A DNA stretch of 64,000 bases from Acidimicrobiales bacterium (lineage in GTDB: Bacteria > Actinomycetota > Acidimicrobiia > Acidimicrobiales > DATDAH01): positions 23,515-87,514 of the forward strand of contig JAEUJM010000027.1 in assembly GCA_016794585.1 (NCBI GenBank), given 5' to 3'. The notes beneath the pieces are model-generated. The model was given only the letters and a program-made list of their open reading frames with translations, had not been told where the DNA came from and searched no databases. The stretch's first letter is position 1; every line of letters begins with the position of its first letter. Below are positions 26,265 to 34,834 of the stretch, one piece after another. Made by a program: the position numbers and the translations under genes.

Positions 26265-27317
26265 TCAGCGCTCGCGCTCGGCCACGTAATGGGCGAGGTC
26301 GACCAACGCCCGTCGAGCCTCGTGGGTGAGGGGGGCCTGTTCGACCGCGGCGATCGCGGTGGCGGTCAGGCGCTCGATGCTGGCTTCGATCTCCTCCCGG
26401 GCGCCGGTGTCCACGAGCACCGCCTGGAGGGTCGCCACGTCCCGTTCGCTCAGCTCGGCCCGGCCCACCTGGTCGAGGGCGGCGCGCTGGGAGGCGTCGG
26501 CCCGCTCGACCGCGACCGCCAGCATCGGCGTGGGCTTTCCCTCGAGGAGGTCCCCGCCGACGGGCTTGCCGGTGAGGCTGGTGTCGCCGAACACCCCGAG
26601 CACGTCGTCCCGCAGCTGGAAGGCTTCGCCGAGGGGGTCCCCGTAGGCCGAGAGGGGCGCGGCCAGGTCGGCGTGGCGGCCGGCCAGGGCGGCCCCCACG
26701 TGCAGGGGGCGCTCGATGGTGTACTTGCCCGACTTGTACCGGGCGATGCGGCGGGCGCCGGCCTCGTCGCGGTCGGCTCGGGCGGTGCCGAGGACGTCGA
26801 GGTACTGACCGATGTTGAGCTCGATGCGCAGCTCGTCCCACACGGCGGCCAGCTCGGGGGCGTCGGTCGGCAGCACCCGGTCGGCGAACACGTGGGCGAG
26901 GTCGCCGACGAGGATGGCCACGCCCTCGCCGAAGCGTCGGCTCTCGCCGCCCCAGCCGGCGTCGGCGTGGTGCGCGGCGAACTCGGCGTGGATGGTCTCG
27001 AGCCCGCGTCGGGTGTCCGAGTCGTCCATCACGTCGTCGTGCATGAGGGCGAAGGCGTGCAGCAGCTCGAAGGCCGCGCCGGCGTCGACCACGCGGTGGT
27101 CGTCGGGGTCGCCCCCGGCGCCGACGAAGGCCCAGTAGCAGAACGAGGGCCGCAGCCGCTTTCCCCCCGCGAGCACGAGGCGGCGCAGGGCATCGAGGGG
27201 CCAGGCCAGATCCGGCGTCAGGGCGGCCCACCGGGCGGTCTCGGCGTCGAGCAGCGCGGCGAGCCGGTCCTCGACGGCATCCGCCACCGCCTTCACGCTC
27301 GCCGGTGCGGACGCCAC
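26265..27317 (-). CDS. Polyprenyl (geranylgeranyl/farnesyl) diphosphate synthase
   Basis: 350 residues, all-helical trans-isoprenyl diphosphate synthase condensing IPP with allylic diphosphates. The substrate region GGKRLRP (about residue 50), first Asp-rich motif DDVMDD with LMHD before it, and second Asp-rich motif LRDDVLGVFGD are present, plus GKPT after it. The bulky residues before the first DDxxD (ALMHDDVMDD) point to a C15-C20 product, but chain length cannot be fixed. The gene is monocistronic between the GGDEF-EAL gene and the divergent HAD hydrolase. Confidence 0.92.
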   Translation of the reverse strand: MASAPASVKAVADAVEDRLAALLDAETARWAALTPDLAWPLDALRRLVLAGGKRLRPSFCYWAFVGAGGDPDDHRVVDAGAAFELLHAFALMHDDVMDDSDTRRGLETIHAEFAAHHADAGWGGESRRFGEGVAILVGDLAHVFADRVLPTDAPELAAVWDELRIELNIGQYLDVLGTARADRDEAGARRIARYKSGKYTIERPLHVGAALAGRHADLAAPLSAYGDPLGEAFQLRDDVLGVFGDTSLTGKPVGGDLLEGKPTPMLAVAVERADASQRAALDQVGRAELSERDVATLQAVLVDTGAREEIEASIERLTATAIAAVEQAPLTHEARRALVDLAHYVAERER

Positions 27318-27398
27318 GGGTGCAGCCTACGGGCCGGACCCGCCGCACCCCGCACCGTGCCGGCTCACCCGGCGGGCGCGTCGCCTACGGTCGCGGCC

Positions 27399-28112
27399 AT
27401 GGCCGCTGCCGGGATCGACGCCGTCATCTTCGACTGGGGCGGCACCCTCTCGGACTTCGTGGCCCTCGAGCTGCTCGACGTCTGGCGCACGGCGGCCCAC
27501 CACCTGGACCCCGCACGCGAGGACGAGCTCACCGCCGCCCTGCTGGCGGTGGAGGAGCGCTTCTGGGCCCGCACCACCACGACCCAGGAGAGCGCGACCC
27601 TCGCCGACCTCTTGGGCGAGGCGTCCCGCGACCTCGGCCTCGACGTGGCCGAGGCGGTCCTGGAGGAGGCCGCGGTGCACCACCTCGATTCCTGGACGCC
27701 CCACATCGCCCACGACCCCGACGCCGTCCCGGTCCTGACCGCCCTCCGCGAACGGGGGCTGGCCATCGGGCTGCTCTCCAACACGCACTGGCCGCGGGCG
27801 TTCCACGAGGAGTTCCTGGCGCGGGACGGCCTCGACGGCCTCATCGACGCCCGCCTGTACTCCAGCGAGCTGAGTCACCTGAAGCCCCATCCGTCGGTGT
27901 TCCGGGCGGCGCTCGACGCGGTCGGCGTCGACGACCCGGCGCGGGCGGTGTTCGTGGGCGACCGCCCACTCGACGACATCCACGGGGCCCAGCAGGTCGG
28001 CATGCGCGCCGTGCTGCGCCCGAACCCCGACGTCCCCTCCTACGACGTGGTGCCCGACGCGGAGATCACCTCCCTCACCGAGCTCGTTCCCCTCGTCGAC
28101 GGCTGGCGCTGA
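27399..28112 (+). CDS. HAD-superfamily hydrolase
   Basis: 237 residues from ATG 27399. Motif I is FDWGGTL, with the nucleophile Asp at about residue 10 but Trp-Gly in place of the usual xDGTL. Motif II LLSNTHWP, motif III lysine in LSHLKPHPSVF and motif IV VGDRPLDD are all present, so a phosphatase or haloacid-type hydrolase is likely. The helical cap domain lies between motifs I and II. Substrate unknown. A lipoprotein gene follows after 14 bases on the same strand. Confidence 0.9.
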   Translation: MAAAGIDAVIFDWGGTLSDFVALELLDVWRTAAHHLDPAREDELTAALLAVEERFWARTTTTQESATLADLLGEASRDLGLDVAEAVLEEAAVHHLDSWTPHIAHDPDAVPVLTALRERGLAIGLLSNTHWPRAFHEEFLARDGLDGLIDARLYSSELSHLKPHPSVFRAALDAVGVDDPARAVFVGDRPLDDIHGAQQVGMRAVLRPNPDVPSYDVVPDAEITSLTELVPLVDGWR

Positions 28113-28126
28113 GTAGCGTCGGGCCC

Positions 28127-29014
28127 GTGACCGGGGGGTTCGCGAGGAGGGGTGCGCGTGCGTCGGCGGCGATTGCGGCCGCCGTCGTGCTGGTGCTGGG
28201 CCTGACCGCCTGCAGCAGCGACGGGGATGGGGGCGACGGCGGTGGCAGCGGCGGGCCGCCGGACGAGACCACCACCACGACGGCCGCGCCGCAGGTCGAG
28301 GCCACGAGCACCGGGGAGCAGACCATCAACCCGGGCTACCGCCAGGGGCTGGCCAGCCTGCCCGACGGCGGCTGGATCTTCTCGGGGACCACCGTGCTCG
28401 CCCGCACCGACGAGGCCCTCGAGCAGCAGGTGGCCGACACCACCGCGGTGCCCGACCAGTTCCTCCCTGACGGCTACAACCACGTGGGCGACGTCGACGT
28501 CGCCGACGGGGTGCTCTACGTGCCTCTCGAGCAGCCCGAGTACCAACGCGACGAGCAGGTCATGGCGTGCTTCGACCCGGAGACCTTGACCTACGTGGAC
28601 TCCCAGACCGTGGCGCAGCGTCACAACTCCTTCATCGCCGTGGAGGGCGAGCTCGCCTATTCGATGAAAGGGTTCAGCGGCGATCAGATCCTGATCTACC
28701 GGGTGGGCGAGAGCTGCACCTTCGAGCCGCTCGAACCCCTCCAGATGAGCGCTCGGGTCGACCGCGTGCAGGGAGCGGACGTCGCCGACGGAGCGCTTTG
28801 GCTCGCCACCGACGACGCCGAGCGGGCGCTCTACCGGGTCGACCTCGACACCGGCACCGTGGCGCCCATCGGGGCGATGAGCGACGTGGCCGACGAGGGC
28901 GAGGGGGAGGGGATCGACGCCACCGTCCGGCCGTCGGGCCTCCTACACGTGGTGAACATCGTCGACACCCTCGACGTCCGCCTCGAGCACTTCGAGGTCG
29001 CCGAGGTCGGTTGA
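28127..29014 (+). CDS. Lipoprotein with beta-propeller-like body
   Basis: 295 residues from GTG 28127. Signal ends at a lipobox (LGLTAC), followed by a Gly/Ser/Asp and Thr-rich linker. The mature protein has repeats such as VADGVLYVPLEQPEYQ, GELAYSMKGF and ADGALWLATDDAERALYRVD, which suggest a seven-bladed propeller or similar surface receptor. Function unknown. The last 72 bases overlap, in antisense, the 3' end of the convergent sulP gene, a long coding overlap. Confidence 0.8.
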   Translation: MTGGFARRGARASAAIAAAVVLVLGLTACSSDGDGGDGGGSGGPPDETTTTTAAPQVEATSTGEQTINPGYRQGLASLPDGGWIFSGTTVLARTDEALEQQVADTTAVPDQFLPDGYNHVGDVDVADGVLYVPLEQPEYQRDEQVMACFDPETLTYVDSQTVAQRHNSFIAVEGELAYSMKGFSGDQILIYRVGESCTFEPLEPLQMSARVDRVQGADVADGALWLATDDAERALYRVDLDTGTVAPIGAMSDVADEGEGEGIDATVRPSGLLHVVNIVDTLDVRLEHFEVAEVG

Positions 29015-30658
29015 CCTCCGACCCACGTGCAGACGGGCGTGGGCCACGGCGGCATCGAGGTCGTCGAACAGGTGACGTTCGTGGGCGAGCCGGTCCAGCG
29101 CGCCGACGGCCTCGAGCACCTTCAGGTGCTCCGGGCGCGGCCCTTTCAGCAGCACGGTGATGCCACGGTGCTCGAGCTCGTCGACGATCTCGCCGAGGGC
29201 CTGGGCCCCGGTCGCGTCGAGCACCTGGAGGCCGGGGAGCCGCAGGATGACCACCTCGACGTCGGCGACGGCGGCCAGTTCGGTGAGGAAGCGCTGGGCG
29301 GCGCCGAAGAAGAGGGCCCCGTCGAGGCGGTAGGCGACGATGTGCTCGGCGAGGAGGTCGCGCTCGGCGTCCGGATCGACCTCGGGGTCGACGGTGACCG
29401 GCACGGCCTCGGCGGTGCGGGCGACGTGGCGCAGGGCGAGGACGGCGGCGGCGGCGACCCCGATCTCGACCGCGACGATGAGGTCGAACACCACGGTCGC
29501 CACGGCCGTGAGCACGAGCACGATGGCGTCGGAGCGAGTCGAGCGCAGGACGGCGCGGATGTTGTGCACGTCGACCATCCGCACCGCGGTGACGATGAGC
29601 ACACCGGCCAGTGCGGCGAGCGGGATGCGGGCCACGAGCGAGGCGGCGAAGAGGACGACGGCGACGAGGGTGACCGAGTGCACGAGCGCCGCCACCCGGG
29701 TGCGGGCACCCGCCCGGACGTTCACCGCGGTGCGGGCGATGGCGCCGGTGGCGGGCATGCCCCCGAGGAGCGGGCTGACCACGTTGGCCAGCCCTTGGCC
29801 GAACAGCTCGCGGTCGGGGTCGTGGCGGGGGCCGTCGGCCATGCCGTCGGCGACCTTGGCCGACAGGAGGCTCTCGATCGCGGCCAGGGCGGCGATGGCG
29901 AATGCCGCGCTGAGGTAGCGGTCGAGGTCACCCACGGCGACGTGGGGCAGGTGGAGGGTGGGCAGGGCCTGGGGCAGGGTGCCGATGGTGGTGACGTCGA
30001 GGTCGGCGACCGCCGCGACGACCGTGGCGGCGAGGACCGCGAGGAGCGACGCCGGCAGGGACCGGTGGAGGCGCGGCGCCACCACCATGATCACGGCCAC
30101 CAGCGCGACCAGGCCGACTGCGGCGAGGTTGACGTCGCCGATCGCGTCGGCGACGGCGCGCCCGGCCACGACCGCTGTGTTCTCCCCCTCGGGCTTGGGG
30201 ACACCCAGGGCGTTGGGCACCTGCTGGAGGGCGATGATGACCGCGATGCCGAGGGTGAAGCCCTCGACCACCGGCCAGGGGATGTAGGCGAGGTAGCGCC
30301 CGAGCCGCAGCAGCGCGCCGGCGATGACCAGGAGCCCGGCGAGGACGCCGGCGATGATCACGCCGTCGGCGCCGTGGCGGGCCACGAGGGGCACCAGCAC
30401 CACGGTCATCGCGCCGGTCGGGCCGGACACCTGGAGGTTCGAGCCCCCGAACACCGCGGCGACGACGCCGGCCACGATGGCGGTGGTCAGACCGGCGGCG
30501 GCGCCGAGACCCGTGGTGATGCCGAAGGCGAGGGCGAGGGGGAGGGCCACGACGGCGACGGTGAGACCGGCCACCAGGTCGTTGCGCCAGCGCCGGCGCA
30601 GGCCGTCGTAGTCGGATCGTCGGGGGAGCAGCGCGGTGACGCGGGCGGGTGCGTTCAT
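28943..30658 (-). CDS. SulP-family anion transporter with STAS domain
   Basis: 571 residues. About twelve membrane segments (NDLVAGLTVAVVALPLALAF at the N-terminus is the SulP signature), then a cytoplasmic STAS domain (VVILRLPGLQVLDATGAQAL) from about residue 440. SulP proteins carry sulfate, bicarbonate or related anions; the substrate here is not fixed. It overlaps the ArsR gene by four bases (ATGA), so it is regulated by it. The final 24 codons overlap the convergent lipoprotein gene. Confidence 0.92.
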   Translation of the reverse strand: MNAPARVTALLPRRSDYDGLRRRWRNDLVAGLTVAVVALPLALAFGITTGLGAAAGLTTAIVAGVVAAVFGGSNLQVSGPTGAMTVVLVPLVARHGADGVIIAGVLAGLLVIAGALLRLGRYLAYIPWPVVEGFTLGIAVIIALQQVPNALGVPKPEGENTAVVAGRAVADAIGDVNLAAVGLVALVAVIMVVAPRLHRSLPASLLAVLAATVVAAVADLDVTTIGTLPQALPTLHLPHVAVGDLDRYLSAAFAIAALAAIESLLSAKVADGMADGPRHDPDRELFGQGLANVVSPLLGGMPATGAIARTAVNVRAGARTRVAALVHSVTLVAVVLFAASLVARIPLAALAGVLIVTAVRMVDVHNIRAVLRSTRSDAIVLVLTAVATVVFDLIVAVEIGVAAAAVLALRHVARTAEAVPVTVDPEVDPDAERDLLAEHIVAYRLDGALFFGAAQRFLTELAAVADVEVVILRLPGLQVLDATGAQALGEIVDELEHRGITVLLKGPRPEHLKVLEAVGALDRLAHERHLFDDLDAAVAHARLHVGRRSTDLGDLEVLEADVEGVDDVHHV

Positions 30659-30993
30659 CCGGGCACCTCGGCGGCGAGGTCGGCGATCAGGTCCCGGGTC
30701 TCGGTGAGGTTGTTGAGGAGCAGCTGCTTCGCCACGGCGAGCAGGTCGGCCACGAGCGGGTCCCGCAGCGCGTAGTGCACGGACGACCCCTCCCGGCGGG
30801 AGGTCACGAGGCCGGCGCGGCGCAGGACGCCGAGCTGCTGGCTGAGGTGGGAGGACTCGATCCCCACCAGGGGCTGGAGGTCGCCGACCGTGCGCTCGCC
30901 CTCCACGAGGACCTCGAGGATGCGCACGCGTGCCGGGTGGCCGAGGGCCTTGAACAGGTCGGCCTTCACCTCGGCCAGTGGACGGTTCTCCAT
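30655..30993 (-). CDS. ArsR-family repressor of sulP
   Basis: 112 residues with a winged helix (KALGHPARVRILEVLVEGER, then IESSHLSQQLGVLRRAGLV and REGSSVHYAL). The usual ArsR metal motif ELCVCDL is absent: the corresponding stretch reads GDLQPLVG with no cysteine, so it is not a classic metal sensor. It is translated with sulP and has a dense set of repeats just upstream (31006-31032), consistent with autorepression. Ligand could be an anion or redox signal. Confidence 0.9.
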   Translation of the reverse strand: MENRPLAEVKADLFKALGHPARVRILEVLVEGERTVGDLQPLVGIESSHLSQQLGVLRRAGLVTSRREGSSVHYALRDPLVADLLAVAKQLLLNNLTETRDLIADLAAEVPG

Positions 30994-31005
30994 GGTTTGA
31001 TCATA

Positions 31006-31032
31006 TGACGTATTCGTCAGATAGTCAGATCA
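31006..31032. promoter_or_regulatory. Repeat-rich operator of the ArsR-sulP operon
   Basis: TGACG-TATT-CGTCA (31006-31019) is a perfect inverted repeat, 13 bases before the ArsR ATG. It is followed by the direct repeat GTCAGAT (31016-31022 and 31024-31030). The island is much more AT-rich than its flanks. Confidence 0.55.
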
Positions 31033-31064
31033 GTGCCGTCGCCCGTCCCTCGGCCACCCGTGCC

Positions 31065-31316
31065 TCAGGTCGGGTCGGGGTCGTCGAAGCCGGCCACGAT
31101 GCGCTCGACCTCCATGCGGGCGCCGTCGATGCGGCCCCGGCAGTGGGCGATGAGCGCCGCCGCCCGCGCCACCCGCTCGGCCAGCAGGTCGACGTCGAGG
31201 GTGTCGTCCTCGAGCTCGGCGAGGATGGTCTCGAGCTCGGCGAGGGCCTCGCCATAGCCCAGCTCGGCGACGTCGGCGACGTCGATGGCTGGGTCGGAAT
31301 CGTCGGGGTCAGGCAT
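31065..31316 (-). CDS. xseB: Exodeoxyribonuclease VII small subunit
   Basis: 83 residues from ATG 31316. The conserved coiled-coil ALAELETILAELEDDTLDVD with ALIAHCRGRI matches XseB (YxEALxELExIvxxLE...CRxxL). It overlaps the xseA stop by eight bases and is expressed with it. XseB binds the XseA coiled coil to form the Exo VII complex, which degrades single-stranded DNA. Slightly longer than the usual 70-80 residues because of acidic tails at both ends. Confidence 0.92.
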   Translation of the reverse strand: MPDPDDSDPAIDVADVAELGYGEALAELETILAELEDDTLDVDLLAERVARAAALIAHCRGRIDGARMEVERIVAGFDDPDPT

Positions 31317-32586
31317 CCACGGTGCTCCGGATCTCGCCGCCGCCCACCCGCGTGTGCAGGTGGTCGCCGGGGGTGACGTCGTCGGGGGACCGCACGAGGC
31401 GGCCGTCGGCGGTACGGGTGAGCGACCAGCCGCGGGCCAGGGTGCGGGCGGGATCGAGGGCCAGGACCCGCGCTTCGAGCGCGTCGAGGTGGCGCGCCGC
31501 CTGGCGCACCGTCCGGGGCGGGTCCGTCGCGAGCCGGTGGCCGGCACGGTCGAGGGTGGCCTCGGCACCACGCAGGCCGGTGCGGCTGGCGTGCACCACG
31601 GCGCCGGCGGCGCCGTCGAGGGTGCGCTGGTGCTGGTCGAGCTGCGCCTCGCTGCGCTGCACCACGCGGCCCCACACCTCGTCGCGTCGGGCGCACCAGC
31701 GCAGCACGCGGTCGACCAGGCCGGCGGCGCACGCCGTCGGCGTCTTGTAGCGGGTGTGGGCCACGGCGTCGGCGACGCTGTCGTCGGTCTCGTGGCCGAT
31801 GCCGGTGAGGACGGGGACGGGCAGCAGGGCGATGGCGCGGGCGATGAACTCGCTGTCGAAGGCGGCCAGGTCGGACCGGGCGCCGCCGCCCCGCACGAGG
31901 GCGACGACGTCCACGTCGAGGCCGGCGGCGGCGCGCAGGGCGTGGGCGACCGTGGCACCGGCGAGGTGGCCCTGCACCCGGGCGTGCACGACGGTCACCT
32001 GCCAGCCGAGGCCGCTGGACTCCAGCTCGTGGAGGAAGTCGTGGCAGGCGGCGCTGCCGTCGCTGGTGACCAGGGCCACCCGGAGCGGGACCGCGGGGAG
32101 GGCACGGCGCCCGTTGGCGTCGAGCAGGCCTTCGGCGGCCAGCGCCTGGAGCAGTCGGTCGCGCTCGGCGGCCATCCGCCCGAGCGTGTAGGCCGGGTCG
32201 ATGGCCGACATCTGGAGCTGCACCCGGCTCTGGGCGTTGTAGAAGCTGACCGTGCCCCGGATGCGCACGGCCAGGCCGTCGGTCATGCGCAGGCCCGCGC
32301 CGGACTCCTTGAGCGTCTGGTTCACGCCGTGCTTGTCCGACTCCCAGAGCACGACGGGGATGGACGCCGCCTGGCGCCGGCCTGTGGCCGAGGGTTCGAC
32401 CAGGTCGAAGTAGACGTGCCCGCTGGCCGGCCGGCTCAGGCTGTGGATCTCACCCTCCACCCACACGGGCGCGGTGAAACCCTTGCGCAGCACGGCGGCG
32501 ATGCGCTGGCTCAGCTCGCTGACCGTCAGCGTGCTGAGCGCCTCGGTGTCGAACAGCTGGTCCACGGCGCCGACGCTAGCCAGCAT
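31309..32586 (-). CDS. xseA: Exodeoxyribonuclease VII large subunit
   Basis: 425 residues with an N-terminal OB-fold domain (TVSELSQRIAAVLRKG, WVEGEI, GHVYFDL) and the catalytic core containing LVTSDGSAACHDFLHEL, VRGGGARSDLAAFDS and PVLTGIGHETDDSVADAVA. The last matches the conserved Exo VII GHE.D block. It is a metal-dependent exonuclease on single-stranded DNA. It is divergent from the Fur-family gene with only 14 bp between starts. A GTG at 32565 is an alternative start. Confidence 0.94.
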   Translation of the reverse strand: MLASVGAVDQLFDTEALSTLTVSELSQRIAAVLRKGFTAPVWVEGEIHSLSRPASGHVYFDLVEPSATGRRQAASIPVVLWESDKHGVNQTLKESGAGLRMTDGLAVRIRGTVSFYNAQSRVQLQMSAIDPAYTLGRMAAERDRLLQALAAEGLLDANGRRALPAVPLRVALVTSDGSAACHDFLHELESSGLGWQVTVVHARVQGHLAGATVAHALRAAAGLDVDVVALVRGGGARSDLAAFDSEFIARAIALLPVPVLTGIGHETDDSVADAVAHTRYKTPTACAAGLVDRVLRWCARRDEVWGRVVQRSEAQLDQHQRTLDGAAGAVVHASRTGLRGAEATLDRAGHRLATDPPRTVRQAARHLDALEARVLALDPARTLARGWSLTRTADGRLVRSPDDVTPGDHLHTRVGGGEIRSTVDA

Positions 32587-32600
32587 GCGATGATCGGGCG

Positions 32601-33044
32601 ATGGCCTGTGAGGGGGCGGCGCACGAACCCGAGGTGGACCGCCTGCTCGCGCTGTTGGCTGCGGACGGTGGACGGCGCACGCCGGCGCGGCGGACCATCG
32701 TCGCCGCCTTCGTCGCCGCCGGCAGTGCCCTCACGGCCGACGAGCTGACCGTCCGGGTGCAGGACGCCGCCCCCGAGATCAACCAGTCCACGGTCTACCG
32801 GGTGCTCGAAGCGCTCGAAGCGGTGGGGGCCGCCGACCGGGCCGAGACCGGGCGCGAAGCGGCGTCGTGGCACCTGGTGGCCGGCGCCCACCATCACCTG
32901 CGCTGCTCGTCGTGCGGCCGCGTCGAGGAGCTGGCTACCGAGCACGTGGATCCCTTGGCGGCGGCGGTCGACCGCGCGACCGGTTTCGCCCTGTCCGATC
33001 ACCTCGTGCTCGCCGGACTCTGCGAGGCCTGCCGGGCCGGCTGA
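32601..33044 (+). CDS. Fur-family metalloregulator
   Basis: 147 residues. An N-terminal winged helix (RRTPARRTIVAAFVAAGSAL, EINQSTVYRVLEALEAVGA) is followed by HHHLRCSSCGRVEEL and LCEACRAG, the structural zinc CxxC pairs of the Fur superfamily. The cognate metal cannot be read from this. It lies 66 bp upstream of cbiMNQO on the same strand and divergent from xseA, so it may control the transporter as a Nur/Zur-type regulator. The dyad-rich DNA at 33061-33102 could be its site. Confidence 0.88.
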   Translation: MACEGAAHEPEVDRLLALLAADGGRRTPARRTIVAAFVAAGSALTADELTVRVQDAAPEINQSTVYRVLEALEAVGAADRAETGREAASWHLVAGAHHHLRCSSCGRVEELATEHVDPLAAAVDRATGFALSDHLVLAGLCEACRAG

Positions 33045-33060
33045 CCCGCTCCCCGAACCC

Positions 33061-33102
33061 CCTACTGCGAACTGCTTGCAACAGCAGGAGGTCTGCGGTA
33101 GG
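33061..33102. promoter_or_regulatory. Nested inverted repeats upstream of cbiM
   Basis: The outer repeat is CCTACTGC (33061-33068) with GCGGTAGG (33095-33102), one wobble pair. The inner repeat is CTGCT (33072-33076) with AGCAG (33083-33087), six bases apart. It could be a Fur-family operator or an RNA hairpin in the leader. The interval is too short for a cobalamin riboswitch. Confidence 0.4.
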
Positions 33103-33110
33103 ACGGGGCG

Positions 33111-33812
33111 GTGCACATCCCCGACGGGTTCTTCGACGCCCCGACCTCCGTCGCGGCGGGGGCGGTCGCCGTCGGCGGTGTGGCCGTGGCCATCCGCCGC
33201 ACCCGCGAGCAGATGGCCGAGAAGGAGGTGGCGCTCGCGGGACTGACCTCCGCGTTCCTCTTCGCGGTGCAGATGATGAACTTCCCGGTGGCCGCGGGGA
33301 CGAGCGGCCACCTGCTCGGCGGGGTGCTCGCCGCGGTCCTGGTCGGCCCCTGGCTGGGGGTCCTCTGCCTGACCGTCGTCGTCGTGGTGCAGTGCCTCCT
33401 CTTCGCCGACGGCGGCCTCAGTGCCCTCGGCCTCAACGTCGTGAACATGGCCCTCGTCCCCTGCCTCGGGGGCTGGGTGGTCTTCCGCGGCCTGCGCCTC
33501 GTGCTGCCCCGCTCGCACGCCGGCGTGGTGGTCGCCGCCGGCGTGGCCGCCGGCCTCTCGGTGGTGCTCGCCGCCGTGGCCTTCACGGTCGAGTACGCCG
33601 TCGGGGGCACGGCCGATGTCTCGGTGCGAGCCGTGCTCGGCGCCATGGTGGGGGTGCACACCCTGATCGGCGTCGGCGAGGGTGTGATCACCGGAGCGGT
33701 CGTGGCGGCCGTGCTCGCCGCCCGTCCCGACCTCGTGGTCGGAGCGAGGGACCTCCTGGGCGCCGTCCCCGTCCCCTCCGCCGCAGCTCCGGCGGGCGAG
33801 GCACGCTCGTGA
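33111..33812 (+). CDS. cbiM: ECF metal transporter S-component CbiM
   Basis: 233 residues starting with MHIPDGF, whose N-terminal Met and His-2 are known metal ligands in the CbiM/NikM family. TSGHLLGGVLAAVLVGPWLG is the family signature, and about six membrane helices are present. It captures Co2+ or Ni2+ for uptake through CbiNQO. GTG 33111 is used because the N-terminal Met-His must be positioned exactly. The Shine-Dalgarno is weak (GGACGGGG). The stop overlaps the cbiN start (GTGA). Confidence 0.94.
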   Translation: MHIPDGFFDAPTSVAAGAVAVGGVAVAIRRTREQMAEKEVALAGLTSAFLFAVQMMNFPVAAGTSGHLLGGVLAAVLVGPWLGVLCLTVVVVVQCLLFADGGLSALGLNVVNMALVPCLGGWVVFRGLRLVLPRSHAGVVVAAGVAAGLSVVLAAVAFTVEYAVGGTADVSVRAVLGAMVGVHTLIGVGEGVITGAVVAAVLAARPDLVVGARDLLGAVPVPSAAAPAGEARS

Positions 33813-34099
33813 GTCGACGGGTCCTGGCCCTGCTCGTGGCCGGAGGGTTGGCGGTGGCGCTCGCCGTCGCGGTGCTCGCGGCCCCTTGGGCCAGCAGCGA
33901 GCCCGACGGTCTCGAGCGCGTGGCCACCGACGAGGGCATCGCCGCCGAGCAGGACGACCACACGTTCGCCGCCAGTCCCGCTGCGGACTACGCCACCGCT
34001 CCTTGGCGGGCGGCCGGCGTGGTGCTGGTGTTCGCCCTCGGAGCCGGCCTCGCGGCGATCGTGCGCACCCGGCGGCGCGGCGACCCCGCCGTCGGGTGA
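33809..34099 (+). CDS. cbiN: CbiN-like PDGLE-domain protein
   Basis: 96 residues from GTG 33809, overlapping cbiM by four bases. Two membrane helices flank an external loop with SSEPDGLERVATDEGI, the PDGLE signature found in CbiN and its fusions. CbiN is a small accessory needed for metal loading of CbiM. It overlaps cbiQ by four bases (GTGA), so all the genes are coupled. Confidence 0.9.
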   Translation: MSRRVLALLVAGGLAVALAVAVLAAPWASSEPDGLERVATDEGIAAEQDDHTFAASPAADYATAPWRAAGVVLVFALGAGLAAIVRTRRRGDPAVG

Positions 34100-34833
34100 C
34101 CAGGGCAGAGCGCCTGCCCGCCCACGTCAAGGTGGTCGGCGCGCTCGTCTTCGTCTTCGGCGTGGTGGCCACCCCTCGCACCGCGGTCCCCGCGCTGCTC
34201 GTCGACGCCGTCGCCGTGGCCGTCGTCGCGGGCCTGGCCCGCGTCCGGGCCTCGACGGTGCTGCGCCGCCTCGTCATCGAAGTGCCGTTCCTCGCCTTCG
34301 CCCTGCTGCTCCCCTTCGTGGCCAGGGGGGAGCAGGTCGTCGTCGCCGGGGTCGCCGTGTCCGAGGAGGGGCTCTGGGCGGCGTGGAACATCCTCGCGAA
34401 GGGCACCATCGGCGTGGCGGTGGCGGTGGTGCTGTCCGCCACGACCCCGGCGGCGGACCTGTTGGCCGGCCTGGACCGATTGCGGGTCCCCGTCGCCTTC
34501 ACCGCCATCGGCGGCTTCATGGTCCGCTTCGGCGCCGTGCTCGGCGGCGAGGTGGAGCGCCTGCGCATCGCCCGGATCTCGCGGGGGGACGATCCCCGCT
34601 GGCTCTGGCAGGCCCGCTCGGTGGCCACCACCGCGGGGGCGCTGTTCGTCCGCTCGTTCGAGCGTGGCGAGCGGGTCCACGTGGCCATGGTCTCGCGTGG
34701 CTTCGACGGCACCTGGCCCCGTGGCGACGACGTCCCGGCACCCCCGTCGGCGTGGCTCGCGGCCGGAGCGTTCGCCGCGGTGTCCGTCGTCGGCGCCACC
34801 GTGGCGCTCGTCGCGGTGTCGGGGGTGGGCTGA
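34096..34833 (+). CDS. cbiQ: ECF transporter transmembrane component CbiQ
   Basis: 245 residues from GTG 34096. Four to five hydrophobic segments are visible. The coupling-helix motif RISRGDDP and the second MVSRGFDGTW correspond to the two Ala-Arg-Gly/xRG motifs that T-components use to contact the ATPase. It scaffolds the metal ECF transporter. Overlaps cbiN; cbiO begins one base after its stop. Confidence 0.92.
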   Translation: MTRAERLPAHVKVVGALVFVFGVVATPRTAVPALLVDAVAVAVVAGLARVRASTVLRRLVIEVPFLAFALLLPFVARGEQVVVAGVAVSEEGLWAAWNILAKGTIGVAVAVVLSATTPAADLLAGLDRLRVPVAFTAIGGFMVRFGAVLGGEVERLRIARISRGDDPRWLWQARSVATTAGALFVRSFERGERVHVAMVSRGFDGTWPRGDDVPAPPSAWLAAGAFAAVSVVGATVALVAVSGVG

Positions 34834-34834
34834 C

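Noticed and set aside
33045..33110. Cobalamin or NiCo riboswitch before cbiM
   Set aside because: The interval has 66 bases, too short for the known riboswitches, and no B12-box-like sequence is visible.
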